This document shows positions 24,251 to 34,089 of a stretch of 64,000 nucleotides of DNA, piece after piece (the stretch's first letter is position 1; each line of letters starts with the position of its first letter). A program made the position numbers and the translations under genes. This DNA comes from Tannerella forsythia (GTDB lineage Bacteria; Bacteroidota; Bacteroidia; Bacteroidales; Tannerellaceae): positions 101,482 to 165,481 of the forward strand of contig NZ_RQYN01000001.1 of assembly GCF_003860135.1 (NCBI RefSeq). The letters are read 5' to 3'. The notes under the pieces are model-generated. The model searched no databases. It was not told the origin of the DNA and was given only the letters and a program-made list of their open reading frames with translations.

Positions 24251-24912
24251 AAATTGCAGACCGTTTGGCCGGTGTCCGACAAACGCTCCCGGAAGAGGTT
24301 ACGCTTGTAGCCGTTTCCAAGTTTCATCCGGTCGATGTGCTGCGGGAGGCTTACGACTGCGGACAGCGTGTATTCGGCGAGAGCCGCGTACAGGAGCTGA
24401 TGACGAAGCAGCCGGTATTACCTGCCGATATCGAATGGCATTTCATCGGGACGTTACAGACGAACAAGGTCAAATACATCGCGCCGTTTATTCATCTGAT
24501 TCAGAGCATTGATTCGTTGAAATTGCTGGCCGCCGTGGATAAGGAAGCGAAGAAATGCGGTCGTCAAATCCGGGTGCTGATCGAGGTGCATATCGCGGAA
24601 GAGGTTTCGAAGCATGGCTTTACTCCGGACGAATGTCGGGAGTTGTTTGCGGGAGATACGTTGAACGCTTACCCGCATATCCGGGTAGTCGGACTGATGG
24701 GGATGGCTACGTTTACAGACGATAAGACACAAGTACGTCGCGAGTTCCGCAAGCTCCGTTCGTTGTTTGAAGAATTACGGACCTTGCCTTCTACGGGATA
24801 TGATTTCAAGGAGCTTTCGATGGGGATGAGCGATGATTATCCTCTTGCTTTAGAAGAGGGGAGTACGATGGTGCGCGTGGGTACGAAAATTTTCGGCAGC
24901 CGCACCTATTGA
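24247..24912 (+). CDS. YggS-family PLP homeostasis protein
   Basis: 221 residues of the alanine-racemase-like YggS/PROSC/YlmE family, which binds pyridoxal phosphate and keeps its cellular level in check. Lys25 in LVAVSKFHP is the Schiff-base lysine. Other family features are the FGESRVQELMTK and WHFIGTLQTNKVKYI stretches and the ELSMGMSDDYPLALEEGSTMVRVGTKIFG end. The ATG overlaps the preceding stop. Confidence 0.95.
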   Translation: MKIADRLAGVRQTLPEEVTLVAVSKFHPVDVLREAYDCGQRVFGESRVQELMTKQPVLPADIEWHFIGTLQTNKVKYIAPFIHLIQSIDSLKLLAAVDKEAKKCGRQIRVLIEVHIAEEVSKHGFTPDECRELFAGDTLNAYPHIRVVGLMGMATFTDDKTQVRREFRKLRSLFEELRTLPSTGYDFKELSMGMSDDYPLALEEGSTMVRVGTKIFGSRTY

Positions 24913-24990
24913 CTCTTGTTGTGTCATTTTACAAAACGGAATACGGGAAGTATCAAAAAAATATTTAATTTTGTCGTTCGAGAAAAAGAA

Positions 24991-25974
24991 ATGAATATGA
25001 TCCATACAGAAACGAAATACGCGGGGCTGACATTGAGAAACCCGCTGATTATAGGAAGTTCGGGACTTACGAGCAAGGTGGAACGAAACAAAGCATTCGA
25101 AGAAGCGGGTGCCGGAGCGATAGTGCTCAAATCCATGTTTGAAGAACAAATCGAAGCGCAAAGCGACGCGTTGATGCAAGGGGCGGACGACTATCCGGAA
25201 GCGGCGGATTACGTGCGTCATTATGTGAAAGCCAATCAGAGTGAAGAATATTTGACCCTGATTCGTGAGACGAAGGCACAATGCACCATTCCGATCATTG
25301 CCAGTGTGAATTGCTACAAAGCCGATACGTGGGTGGATTTTGCCCGTCAGATCGAGGCCGCCGGAGCCGATGCGTTGGAACTGAACGTGTTTTATTTCTG
25401 CACCGACTTGCATACCACAGGACAGGAAGTGGTTGATGTTTACACCTCTATTCTGAAGCAGGTAAAAAAACAAATTTCTATTCCCGTGATTATGAAGATC
25501 GGGAAAGGTTTCAGCAATATTCCCGCAGTGGTGAATTTGCTGAAAGGACACGGTGCTGACGGAGTTGTGCTGTTTAACCGTTACTATCAGCCCGATATCG
25601 ATATTAATTCATGTCAGATTACATCCGGACAGGTGTTTAGCAGTCATTCCGACCTGAGCGACACACTTCGCTGGACAGGACTTGTCTCAGGCATTCTTCC
25701 GGAGATTTCGCTGGCGGCATCGACCGGTGTGCATGAATGGAAAGATGTCATCAAATGTATCCTCGCGGGAGCGTCGGCCGTGCAACTATGTACTACCGTC
25801 TACAAAAACGGTACGGAGATCGTTACACAAATGCTTACCTGCCTCGAAGAATGGATGGCGCAGCAAAAATATCAGTCGATCGACGAATTCAAAGGACGTT
25901 TGAGCTTCTCGAAAGCCCCCAACGCATCGATGTATGAACGTACACAGTTCATGAAATACTTTGGTTCCGTATAA
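24991..25974 (+). CDS. Dihydroorotate dehydrogenase-like protein
   Basis: 327 residues with an FMN-binding TIM-barrel of the DHODH superfamily: TKYAGLTLRNPLIIGSSGLTSKVERNKAFEEAGAGAIVLKSMFEEQI at the start, IIASVNCY, ALELNVFYF, then IPVIMKIGKGFSNIP and VLFNRYYQPDID. The true DHODH catalytic base segment (NxSxPN) is replaced by LNVFY, so the substrate may not be dihydroorotate. An upstream ATG at 24916 is too close to yggS. A single-gene unit or end of the yggS run. Confidence 0.85.
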   Translation: MNMIHTETKYAGLTLRNPLIIGSSGLTSKVERNKAFEEAGAGAIVLKSMFEEQIEAQSDALMQGADDYPEAADYVRHYVKANQSEEYLTLIRETKAQCTIPIIASVNCYKADTWVDFARQIEAAGADALELNVFYFCTDLHTTGQEVVDVYTSILKQVKKQISIPVIMKIGKGFSNIPAVVNLLKGHGADGVVLFNRYYQPDIDINSCQITSGQVFSSHSDLSDTLRWTGLVSGILPEISLAASTGVHEWKDVIKCILAGASAVQLCTTVYKNGTEIVTQMLTCLEEWMAQQKYQSIDEFKGRLSFSKAPNASMYERTQFMKYFGSV

Positions 25975-25991
25975 AGACGAACCGGAAAAGA

Positions 25992-26037
25992 CGAATCGAC
26001 ATTAGGCTGTCGGACGAATCGGTATTAGGCTACCGGA
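25992..26037. repeat. 23-bp tandem duplication
   Basis: Two consecutive copies (starting CGAATCGACATTAGGCT and CGAATCGGTATTAGGCT) between the convergent DHODH-like gene and mutS2. The second copy runs into the hairpin at 26030-26048. Confidence 0.7.
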
Positions 26038-26048
26038 CGATCCGGTAG
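26030..26048. terminator. Perfect 8-bp hairpin between convergent genes
   Basis: CTACCGGA, CGA loop, TCCGGTAG. No strong T-run directly follows, so it is only a possible terminator. Confidence 0.4.
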
Positions 26049-26096
26049 GATGGACAGGCTGTTCCTTTACTTTTTACAATAAAAAAATAAATAGCT

Positions 26097-28577
26097 TTAT
26101 TCCAGATCGATAACGGTGATTCCGGCACCTCCGAACTGCACATGTTCGTCTTGAAAACGTTGGACGCCGGATACGGTCGAGAGGTATTGGCGGATGAGTT
26201 GGCGAAGAATGCCGTTGCCGGTGCCATGCAGAATACGGACGCGTGAGACGCCGATTTGGATGGCATCGTCGACAAAATACGTAACAGCCTGCAAGGCTTC
26301 GTCGCCGCGCATGCCCCGTACGTCAATCTCCTGCTTGAAATGCAACTTTTTCTCGTGCATCGCGTCGGCCGTTTGCGCACTGACGAACGTGTGATTGCGT
26401 ACTTCTTTTTTCAGTTGGTTGCGGCTGACTTTTTCGAGCTGATCGGTTTTTACCGTGCTCTTAATCATTCCGAAGGCTACGACGGCCTGCTTCCCTTGCA
26501 ACTCGATGACGGAGCCTGTGGCCGTCTGCCCTTTCAGACGGACGGCGTCGCCTACCGCCAGTTTTTTTTCTTCCGCTATCGGCGTTGCTTTCGGCTCGGT
26601 AACGGTTTTCGGCTGTTTGCGACGTGCCTGCCGCTCGCGCAATTTCTCCATCTTCCGGGCAATGCGTGCATCGTCTTCCTGCGTTTGATGCACCGTTTCC
26701 TTAAATTCGCTCAGTGCCTGACGGGCGATGCGTGTGCGTTCCTTCTCGGCCTGCGCTTCTTTGATTTCGCGGATGGTCTGTTCGATCTTTGCATTGGCTT
26801 CGCGGATGATTTGCTGCGCCTCGTTTTTAGCCGTCTGTACGATTTCTTTGCGTTGGCGATTCACGGCGTCAAGGTCTTTCTCGTAACGTGCCGTCAGTTC
26901 TTCGAGGCGTTTCTCCTGCTGGCGGATATGCTGGCGTTTATTTTCCCAGTATCGTTTGTCACGCACAATGTCCTGCAGATACTTATCCATATCGATGTAA
27001 TCGCTGCCCACCTTTTCCGACGCTTCGGCAATCACGTCTTCGGGCAATCCGATTTTACGGGCGATCTCGACGGCGAACGAGCTGCCGGGATGACCGATCG
27101 AGAGTTTGAAAAGCGGCTGCATCAGATGACGATCGTACAGCATCGCGCCGTTCAGCACGCCCTCATGGTCTTCGGCATACTGCTTGAGGTTCTGATAATG
27201 CGTCGTGATGATACCGAACATTTCCTTTCGGTTGAAACGTTCGAGCAAGGCCTCGGCCAGCGCTCCGCCCATGAGCGGTTCCGTGCCGCTGCCGAACTCG
27301 TCGATAAGCAGCAGCGTGCGGCCGTTACCGTGCCGAACGAAGTATTTCATGTTCGTCAGGTGTGAACTGTAGGTACTCAAGTCGTTCTCGATGCTCTGCT
27401 CGTCGCCGATATCGATAAACAGGCGCTCGAAGATACCCGCTTTCGACTGTTCGTGAAGCGGAATCAAGATGCCGCATTGAAGCATGTATTGAAGCAGTCC
27501 GACCGTTTTCAGGCAGACCGATTTCCCGCCGGCGTTAGGGCCGGAAATGATCAGCAGGCGCCCTGTGTGATCCAGTGTAATGTCGAGCGGGACAACGGGT
27601 TTGCCCTGTCGGCGGTGCGAAAGTAAAAGCAACGGATGCACGGCGTCGCGCCAATCGAGTAACGGCCGGTCGGTCAGTGCCGGCTTGATGGCCTGGATCT
27701 GTCCGGCGAAAATCGCTTTGGCACGAATAAAGTCCATCGTAGCCAGAAAAGCGTACGATTGCAACATGGCCGGTATCTGCGGACGCATAAGGTCGGTAAA
27801 TTCCGTTAAAATCCGTACGATCTCGCGACGTTCTTCGCTCTCTAACTCGCGGATGCGGTTGTTCGCTTCCACGATCGCTTCCGGCTCGATGAAAACCGTC
27901 TTCCCCGTTGCCGACTCGTCATGTACGATCCCCCGAATCCTCCGCTTGAAAGCCGGTGCCACGGGGATCACCAATCGTCCGTCTCGCATGGTGGGCGCCA
28001 CGTCCTTATCGACCAGCCCTTCCGACTGTGCCGAGCGTAGAATCGATTGCAGGTTACGCGAGATGCTGCCCGTCGTGGCGATCTTCTCCCGACGTATGCG
28101 GGCAAGCTCTGCCGAAGCGCTGTCTTTCATCTGTCCGTACCGGTCGAGCATGCCGTCGATCTGCCGGATAAGGCTCGGGAAGACCGGAACGTCAGAGGCC
28201 AATGCCGCTAAGGCAGGATAGTTGATTTCGTCGTCGTCATCTGCCGCTTTAAAAAAGGCGGTGATGTCGCCAATCGTTTGCAGTGAGCGTTTCAGGTCGA
28301 ACAGCTCCGCCTCTTCGATAAACGTTCCTTCGGGTCGAATACGGTTCAATGCCCGGCGTACGTCGATGAAGTAATTCGCGGGGAACGGACGTTCTCCCTG
28401 TAAGATGCGGACAAATTCATCGGTTTGCTCAAGTCGCTCCGATACGGTTTTTATGTCGGCCGAAAACCGAATCTCTTCCGCCAGCTCTTTGCCTAACGGA
28501 CTTAGACACTGCGCACCGATCAGCCCGCGAATCTTATCGAAACCGAGCTTATGCTCAAAATTTTCCGGATAGGTCAC
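26097..28577 (-). CDS. mutS2: Endonuclease MutS2
   Basis: 826 residues of the MutS paralogue that acts in ribosome rescue/anti-recombination, not mismatch repair. Walker A GPNAGGKS around residue 345, Walker B TLLLIDEFGSGTEP around 425, a long Glu/Arg/Lys-rich coiled coil (about 520-640), and the C-terminal Smr nuclease domain (EIDVRGMRGDEA to HGTGNGILRQ). Complete by family length. It follows a PDZ-protein gene by 25 nt on the same strand. Confidence 0.95.
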   Translation of the reverse strand: MTYPENFEHKLGFDKIRGLIGAQCLSPLGKELAEEIRFSADIKTVSERLEQTDEFVRILQGERPFPANYFIDVRRALNRIRPEGTFIEEAELFDLKRSLQTIGDITAFFKAADDDDEINYPALAALASDVPVFPSLIRQIDGMLDRYGQMKDSASAELARIRREKIATTGSISRNLQSILRSAQSEGLVDKDVAPTMRDGRLVIPVAPAFKRRIRGIVHDESATGKTVFIEPEAIVEANNRIRELESEERREIVRILTEFTDLMRPQIPAMLQSYAFLATMDFIRAKAIFAGQIQAIKPALTDRPLLDWRDAVHPLLLLSHRRQGKPVVPLDITLDHTGRLLIISGPNAGGKSVCLKTVGLLQYMLQCGILIPLHEQSKAGIFERLFIDIGDEQSIENDLSTYSSHLTNMKYFVRHGNGRTLLLIDEFGSGTEPLMGGALAEALLERFNRKEMFGIITTHYQNLKQYAEDHEGVLNGAMLYDRHLMQPLFKLSIGHPGSSFAVEIARKIGLPEDVIAEASEKVGSDYIDMDKYLQDIVRDKRYWENKRQHIRQQEKRLEELTARYEKDLDAVNRQRKEIVQTAKNEAQQIIREANAKIEQTIREIKEAQAEKERTRIARQALSEFKETVHQTQEDDARIARKMEKLRERQARRKQPKTVTEPKATPIAEEKKLAVGDAVRLKGQTATGSVIELQGKQAVVAFGMIKSTVKTDQLEKVSRNQLKKEVRNHTFVSAQTADAMHEKKLHFKQEIDVRGMRGDEALQAVTYFVDDAIQIGVSRVRILHGTGNGILRQLIRQYLSTVSGVQRFQDEHVQFGGAGITVIDLE

Positions 28578-28602
28578 GAATCTCTCTCTACTGCTCGGTG
28601 AA

Positions 28603-30024
28603 TCAGTTTAGCTCGATGGTTTTCTCCGAGTGAAACTCGGGACGGATCGTATATTCGAGCTTCTCCGTGCCGCGACGCAGCTGAAATGTACATACATTCG
28701 TGCCCGAGGGGTTCACATACGGCGCAAAATAATACAGGTAAGAGAAAGCCGTCATGTTCTTGTCGTTGCCGAACACTTTGGCGATCTGCGTATATTTGAA
28801 TTTGTCCCAGAACATGCAGTTCGGAAAACCGTTGGCGTTCGTGAAGCGCGTCCCGCTGTCGCGGTATTTCAGCGTGTTCGTGATAAATTGCCGATAAGCT
28901 GCCGTAAATTCGTCGGCCGTATGGTCCATCCGTTTTCCTTCGATCCGGTCGATGAGGTCGCCCTTTTGGATGCCGGCTTTCGAGGCCGGAGAGCCGAAGT
29001 CCACATCGACCACGCGGTTCAACTGATAGATACTGTAACGGATACCGGTATAGTTATAATTCTTCTTCGTCAGAATAAATTGCGCGTTACGCTGATATTT
29101 CACGTACGGGAACTGCATACTCATCAGCGGGATATGAATCGCGGCATATTCTTCGATCGCGTAGGGGCTGCTCATCAGCTCGTTCGCCTCGCACTCCCAC
29201 AGCACACGCCCCGGGATGTGGCGCTGGTCGATGAAACGAATACCGAGTTGCAACACATATTCGGCTTCCGATTCGGGTGTATTCGCATTGTAAAAAGGAA
29301 ACTGTGTCACTTTGTCACGTGTAATATCGTAACGGAATACGGGAGCCTGCTCCTCCGTCTCCTTGCTTTTCTTTTTGAAGTTCGGATTTTTGTCGAATGT
29401 ATAATACGTATGAATCAGGAAATCCGGATCGAGGGTGTTTTGTTGCAATCCTTTTTTCGTCAGTTCCGTTTTCAGTGTTTCGTTAATCGTCGATTCGATT
29501 TTCGAGATCGCATGATCTTCTACATCCGTAAAATTAAATGTCTTAAATTGAGAAAAGTCGATCGCGTCATCCGTTGTTTTTGTCGTGAAAGGGCAGACAA
29601 ACAGACGATCGTGCGTATTTTCGACACTATACATCGAAAAAGCCGTTGCCAATTGATCTTCTCCTAAGGCGGTGGTCGAGTAACATTCTTTCTCGAGGGT
29701 TACACGGCGTGCCTGATTCGCAAAATTGCGGATCACCAACCTGATTTCGCGGGTATCGACATCCGTAATCAACGAATCCACATCATCGAGCGTGATCTCA
29801 TCGATCCGCATTCCGTTGATACCTTCGATAATATCGTTCTGTTTCAGACCGGCCTTTTCGGCAGGTGAATTGGGATAGACTTTCATGATGACCGGCTTGT
29901 CTTTTCCCCAATTCTTGTTACTGCTAAACTCGTAACTGAATCCCAAACGACAACTTACATCCTCCTGTGCCGGAGAGACGAGGAAATGACAGGCCAAAAG
30001 GGCCAAACAATAAAACTTCTTCAT
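28603..30024 (-). CDS. Secreted PDZ-domain protein with DUF4136-like domain
   Basis: 473 residues with signal peptide MKKFYCLALLACHFLVSPAQ. First PDZ domain in the N-terminal 110 residues (SPAEKAGLKQNDIIEGINGM), a central DUF4136-like domain (ETLKTELTKKGLQQNTLDPDFLIHTYYTF and VLWECEANELMSSPYAIEE), then a second PDZ domain (DVDFGSPASKAGIQKGDLIDRIEGKRM). No protease residues seen. It lies just upstream of mutS2 in the same direction. Upstream in-frame starts add no signal. Function unknown. Confidence 0.8.
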   Translation of the reverse strand: MKKFYCLALLACHFLVSPAQEDVSCRLGFSYEFSSNKNWGKDKPVIMKVYPNSPAEKAGLKQNDIIEGINGMRIDEITLDDVDSLITDVDTREIRLVIRNFANQARRVTLEKECYSTTALGEDQLATAFSMYSVENTHDRLFVCPFTTKTTDDAIDFSQFKTFNFTDVEDHAISKIESTINETLKTELTKKGLQQNTLDPDFLIHTYYTFDKNPNFKKKSKETEEQAPVFRYDITRDKVTQFPFYNANTPESEAEYVLQLGIRFIDQRHIPGRVLWECEANELMSSPYAIEEYAAIHIPLMSMQFPYVKYQRNAQFILTKKNYNYTGIRYSIYQLNRVVDVDFGSPASKAGIQKGDLIDRIEGKRMDHTADEFTAAYRQFITNTLKYRDSGTRFTNANGFPNCMFWDKFKYTQIAKVFGNDKNMTAFSYLYYFAPYVNPSGTNVCTFQLRRGTEKLEYTIRPEFHSEKTIELN

Positions 30025-30080
30025 AAGCATAATGTATTGAATATGTATCCACAGTGTTTGCCACTGTCTTTTTAATTGCA

Positions 30081-30088
30081 CAAAGGTA
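30081..30088 (-). promoter_or_regulatory. -7 box of the PDZ-mutS2 unit
   Basis: TACCTTTG on the minus strand, 57 nt before the chosen start of the PDZ gene. Confidence 0.5.
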
Positions 30089-30243
30089 AAGATATTTTTT
30101 TTCAAACGAAGGAGTTGGCAATATATTTGATAATATTTAAGGATAAAAGCCATGCAGGCAGCACGATGGCACAAGGTGTCATCGATGTTTCGGCATGGTG
30201 ATAAAGAGTGTAATTCAATAGATATAAACTAAATATAGTGGAA

Positions 30244-30855
30244 ATGAATAAGCAAACACATGCAGAAAAAATGCACAGTGAGAACGGTTCGGAGGTGACA
30301 AAAGAGCAGGACGTGACTGCAAATACGTCAGGAAAAGACAGTATGACTGACAATGTGACGGATGCGAATGGCACTACGCCTGCCGGAGAAGCCTCCAAAG
30401 AAAACGAGTCGACTGATTTTGAAGCAAAATATAACGAACTGAATGATTCCCACCTGCGTTTGAGAGCAGAATTCGATAATTACCGCAAGCGTACGTTACG
30501 CGAAAAAGCCGATTTGATCAAGATGGGAGGCGAAACGGCATTGACCGGTCTGCTCCCTGTCATCGACGACTTTGAGCGGGCGCTCGACACCGTGAAAAAA
30601 ACGGAAGATGTCAGTGCCGCTGTTGCCGAAGGAGTAGAACTGATCTATAACAAGTTCATGACGTATCTGGCTCAGCAGGGAGTGAAACCGATCGAAGCCA
30701 TCGGACAGCCGTTCGATACGGAGCTGTTTGAAGCCGTGGCTACGATCCCGGCTCCCGAAGAAGCGCTGAAAGGAAAGATCGTGGATTGCGTACAGCGGGG
30801 ATATACATTATATGATAAAGTGATCCGACATGCCAAAGTTGTGGTTGGAGAATAA
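30244..30855 (+). CDS. grpE: Nucleotide exchange factor GrpE
   Basis: 203 residues. Exchanges ADP for ATP on DnaK. A hydrophilic N-terminal tail rich in Glu, Thr and Lys is followed by the long helix (EAKYNELNDSHLRLRAEFDNYRKRTLREKADLIKMGG) and the C-terminal beta domain with FDTELFEAVATI and GYTLYDKVIRHAKVVVGE. A GTG at 30238 in the same frame is less likely. It is 28 nt before dnaJ. Confidence 0.96.
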   Translation: MNKQTHAEKMHSENGSEVTKEQDVTANTSGKDSMTDNVTDANGTTPAGEASKENESTDFEAKYNELNDSHLRLRAEFDNYRKRTLREKADLIKMGGETALTGLLPVIDDFERALDTVKKTEDVSAAVAEGVELIYNKFMTYLAQQGVKPIEAIGQPFDTELFEAVATIPAPEEALKGKIVDCVQRGYTLYDKVIRHAKVVVGE

Positions 30856-30883
30856 TAAGGGCAAGACATAAAGAAGAAAGAAA

Positions 30884-32032
30884 GTGGCTAAACGAGACTA
30901 TTACGAGGTACTGGGCGTAAGTAAAAATGCTACGGCCGACGAGATTAAGAAAGCATACCGGCAGAAAGCGATTCAGTTTCATCCCGATCGCAATCCCGGC
31001 GACAAAGACGCTGAAGAGAAATTTAAGGAAGCGGCCGAAGCATACGACGTATTGAGCAATGAAGAGAAGCGTCAGCGTTACGACCGGTTCGGACATGCCG
31101 GCGTAGGCAGTTCGGCAGCAAGTGGCGGATTCGGAGGCGGCGGGATGTCGATGGAAGATATCTTCTCACAATTCGGCGACTTGTTCGGCGGCCATTTCGG
31201 CGGGTTCGGCGGATTTGGTTCGTCGTCTCGTTCGCGTACCGTACAGCGCGGTTCCGACTTGCGTGTAAGGGTCAAACTGACCCTGAAAGAGATAGCGACC
31301 GGGGTAGAAAAGAAAATCAAAGTCAAGAAGTATGTGCCCTGCTCGCATTGTCATGGCAATGGCGCGGCCGACAGTCAGGCGATCTCGTCCTGCTCGACGT
31401 GTCACGGCAGCGGTTTCGTCACGCGGGTGGCAAATACGATCCTCGGTCAGATGCAGACCCAATCGACCTGTCCGACTTGCGGAGGAACAGGTGAAACGAT
31501 TACACGTAAATGCGCGCATTGTAACGGCGAAGGAGTTACACGTGCCGAAGAAGTCATTACGCTGAATATCCCGGCGGGAGTCGGTGAAGGCATGCAACTG
31601 TCGATGAGCGGTAAAGGGAACGCCGCGCGACGGGGCGGAATGAACGGCGATTTGCTGGTGGTCATCGAAGAGGAACGTCATCCGGAGTTGATTCGCGACG
31701 AGAACGATCTGGTATATAATCTTCTGCTGACCGTTCCACAAGCTGCCTTGGGCGATTCGGTCGAAGTGCCGACGGTCGACGGACGAGTGAAAGTAAAAAT
31801 CGAGCCGGGCACACAACCGGGCAAGGTGCTCCGGCTGCGGAACAAAGGCTTGCCTTCCGTCAACAGTTACGGAACAGGCGACTTGTTGATCAACATAAGC
31901 GTCTATATTCCCGAAAAGCTTACGGAAACGGAGAAAAGCAAAATCAAAGAATTGGCGAACGCGGAGAATTTTCAGCCTTCACCGTCGATCAAAGACCGGA
32001 TATTTAACAAATTCCGCGATTTGCTGGATTGA
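30884..32032 (+). CDS. dnaJ: Chaperone DnaJ
   Basis: 382 residues, starting with GTG ([17 protein letters not shown]). J-domain with HPD at 33-35, a Gly/Phe-rich linker, four CxxCxGxG zinc repeats ([32 protein letters not shown]), and the C-terminal substrate-binding domain. Co-chaperone of DnaK, cotranscribed with grpE. Confidence 0.97.
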   Translation: MAKRDYYEVLGVSKNATADEIKKAYRQKAIQFHPDRNPGDKDAEEKFKEAAEAYDVLSNEEKRQRYDRFGHAGVGSSAASGGFGGGGMSMEDIFSQFGDLFGGHFGGFGGFGSSSRSRTVQRGSDLRVRVKLTLKEIATGVEKKIKVKKYVPCSHCHGNGAADSQAISSCSTCHGSGFVTRVANTILGQMQTQSTCPTCGGTGETITRKCAHCNGEGVTRAEEVITLNIPAGVGEGMQLSMSGKGNAARRGGMNGDLLVVIEEERHPELIRDENDLVYNLLLTVPQAALGDSVEVPTVDGRVKVKIEPGTQPGKVLRLRNKGLPSVNSYGTGDLLINISVYIPEKLTETEKSKIKELANAENFQPSPSIKDRIFNKFRDLLD

Positions 32033-32074
32033 TTGACCGAACAGGCATCATCATACAAACAGACATATAAAAAA

Positions 32075-32108
32075 ATGCGGGAGACTTTCGAGTCCCCTGC
32101 ATTTTTTT
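32075..32108. terminator. Bidirectional UUCG-loop terminator for dnaJ and nqrF
   Basis: Stem ATGCGGGAGACT / AGTCCCCTGCAT (one G-U, one A-C mismatch) with a TTCG tetraloop, an A-run on the left and a T-run on the right. It serves the two convergent operons. Confidence 0.85.
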
Positions 32109-32133
32109 ATACGATTCTTTTTGAATCGGCAAA

Positions 32134-33420
32134 TTATCCGCCGAAATTATCGAATCTCAGGTTCTCAGGCGGTACGCCGAGACTGTCGAGCAATCCTTCG
32201 ACGGCTTTCGACATCGGACCGGGACCACACATATAATATTCGATATCTTCGGGCGCTTCGTGATCTTTCAGATACGTTTCGTACATCACGTTATGCACGA
32301 ATCCGGCGGTATATTTCACTCCGGCCGCATCGGCTGCGGGATCGGGGCGGTCGAGCGCCAGATGGAACGAGAAGTTCGGGTATTCTTTCTCGATGGCGAG
32401 GAAGTCTTCCAGATAGAATACTTCGTTCAACGCGCGGGCGCCGTAGAAGTAAGACATCTTCCGATCTCTCGTATGCAATGTTTTCGTCATATACATAATC
32501 TGCGAACGAAGCGGAGCCATACCGGCGCCACCGCCCACCCAGATCATTTCGTTTTTCGAATTGAGATTCGGGTGGAAATCACCGTAAGGACCACTCATCG
32601 TCACTTTGTCGCCCGGTTTGAGCATGAAGATGTACGATGATGCGATACCCGACGGCACATTCTGGAATCCTACCTGCGGTTTCGGCTTGAACGGCGGCGT
32701 AGCAATACGCACCGTCAGCATAAAGCGATCGCCTTCGGCCGGATAGTTGGCCATCGAGTAGGCGCGGATCGTCGGTTCGTCGTTACGGCATTTGAGAGTG
32801 AACAGTCCGAACTGTTCCCATGCCGGCAGATATTCCGCGCCGATCGACTCTTTGTCAATGTCTACGTTGTAATCCATCGAATATTTCGGGATATTGATCT
32901 GTGCATACGACCCCGGGATGAAGTCCATGTGTTCGCCCGGAGGGAGTGCCACAATAAATTCCTTGATAAACGTGGCCACGTTTTTATTTGAAACGACCGT
33001 ACATTCATATTCTTTCACACCGAACACTTCGTCGGGTACCTGAACCGTCATGTCGTTTTTCACTTTTGTCTGACATGCCAGACGCCAATGATCCTTGATT
33101 TGTTTACGGGTGAAGAAGACTTTTTCCGTCGGCAGGATATCTCCTCCTCCTTCAGGCACCTGTGCACGGCACTGGCCACATTTGCCACCGCCGCCGCATG
33201 CCGACGAAAGGAAGATATTTCCGCTCTGCAACGCGCCGAGCAACGTACCGCCGATCGGCGTCTCGATTTCTTTTTCTCCGTTTACCGTCATCTTCACATT
33301 GCCCGACGGTACAAGCTTGGCTTTCGCAGCCAACAGCAGGATGACCAGTAGCAGGACAATAATCAGAAAGACGATCACACTGGCCCCGATGGTCAGTCCT
33401 GAGATTTCCAATAAAACCAT
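32134..33420 (-). CDS. nqrF: Na+-NQR subunit F
   Basis: 428 residues. Electron-input subunit: one N-terminal membrane segment, a [2Fe-2S] ferredoxin domain (CGGGGKCGQC plus a later Cys in RLACQTKV), then a flavodoxin-reductase module with FAD motif RAYSMANYP and NAD motif near MIWVGGGAGMAPLRSQ. Last gene of nqrABCDEF. Confidence 0.97.
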   Translation of the reverse strand: MVLLEISGLTIGASVIVFLIIVLLLVILLLAAKAKLVPSGNVKMTVNGEKEIETPIGGTLLGALQSGNIFLSSACGGGGKCGQCRAQVPEGGGDILPTEKVFFTRKQIKDHWRLACQTKVKNDMTVQVPDEVFGVKEYECTVVSNKNVATFIKEFIVALPPGEHMDFIPGSYAQINIPKYSMDYNVDIDKESIGAEYLPAWEQFGLFTLKCRNDEPTIRAYSMANYPAEGDRFMLTVRIATPPFKPKPQVGFQNVPSGIASSYIFMLKPGDKVTMSGPYGDFHPNLNSKNEMIWVGGGAGMAPLRSQIMYMTKTLHTRDRKMSYFYGARALNEVFYLEDFLAIEKEYPNFSFHLALDRPDPAADAAGVKYTAGFVHNVMYETYLKDHEAPEDIEYYMCGPGPMSKAVEGLLDSLGVPPENLRFDNFGG

Positions 33421-33448
33421 TTTTTATATACTGTTTATGCGTTAATAC

Positions 33449-34066
33449 TCAAATTTTGAATCCCGAGAAGCACATGAAAGCGATTCCCATCAGCCCGGTC
33501 AGAATAAACGTGATCCCTAATCCGCGAAGAGGCTTCGGTACATCCGAATAGGCCAGCTTCTCACGGATCGCCGCCATACCGACGATAGCCAGCAACCAGC
33601 CGATCCCCGACCCGAAGCCGTAGACCGTAGCTACGCCGACATTATCGAACGCGCGTTGTTGCATGAACAGCGAGCCACCCATGATGGCACAATTCACGGC
33701 AATCAGCGGCAGGAAGATACCCAGCGAGGCATAGAGGGAGGGAGCGTATTTCTCGACAATCATTTCGACGAGTTGCACAAACGAGGCAATCACGGCGATA
33801 AAGAGAATGAACGAGAGGAAGCTCAAGTTTACATCCTGAAAACCTTCGCCGAGCCAGCTCAACGCGCCTTCTTTCAAGACGTAGTTCTCCAGCATATAGT
33901 TGATCGGAAGGGTGCAGACAAGCACAAACGTAACCGCCAGTCCCAAGCCCAGCGCCGTTTTCACATTTTTCGACACCGCAAGGTACGAACACATACCGAG
34001 ATAGTATGCGAAGACCATGTTATCGACAAAAATCGAACGGATAAAGGTACTTAATATATTTTCCAT
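33449..34066 (-). CDS. nqrE: Na+-NQR subunit E
   Basis: 205 residues, six membrane segments. Typical NqrE/RnfA elements FVDNMVFAYYLGMCSYLAVSKN and AVNCAIMGGSLFMQQR (conserved Cys). Integral part of the sodium pump; pairs with NqrD. Confidence 0.97.
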   Translation of the reverse strand: MENILSTFIRSIFVDNMVFAYYLGMCSYLAVSKNVKTALGLGLAVTFVLVCTLPINYMLENYVLKEGALSWLGEGFQDVNLSFLSFILFIAVIASFVQLVEMIVEKYAPSLYASLGIFLPLIAVNCAIMGGSLFMQQRAFDNVGVATVYGFGSGIGWLLAIVGMAAIREKLAYSDVPKPLRGLGITFILTGLMGIAFMCFSGFKI

Positions 34067-34089
34067 AATTTATTACGTTGTTTCAAGAG

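Noticed and set aside
26256..27365. 369-residue open frame opposite mutS2
   Set aside because: A shadow frame across well-conserved MutS2 motifs.
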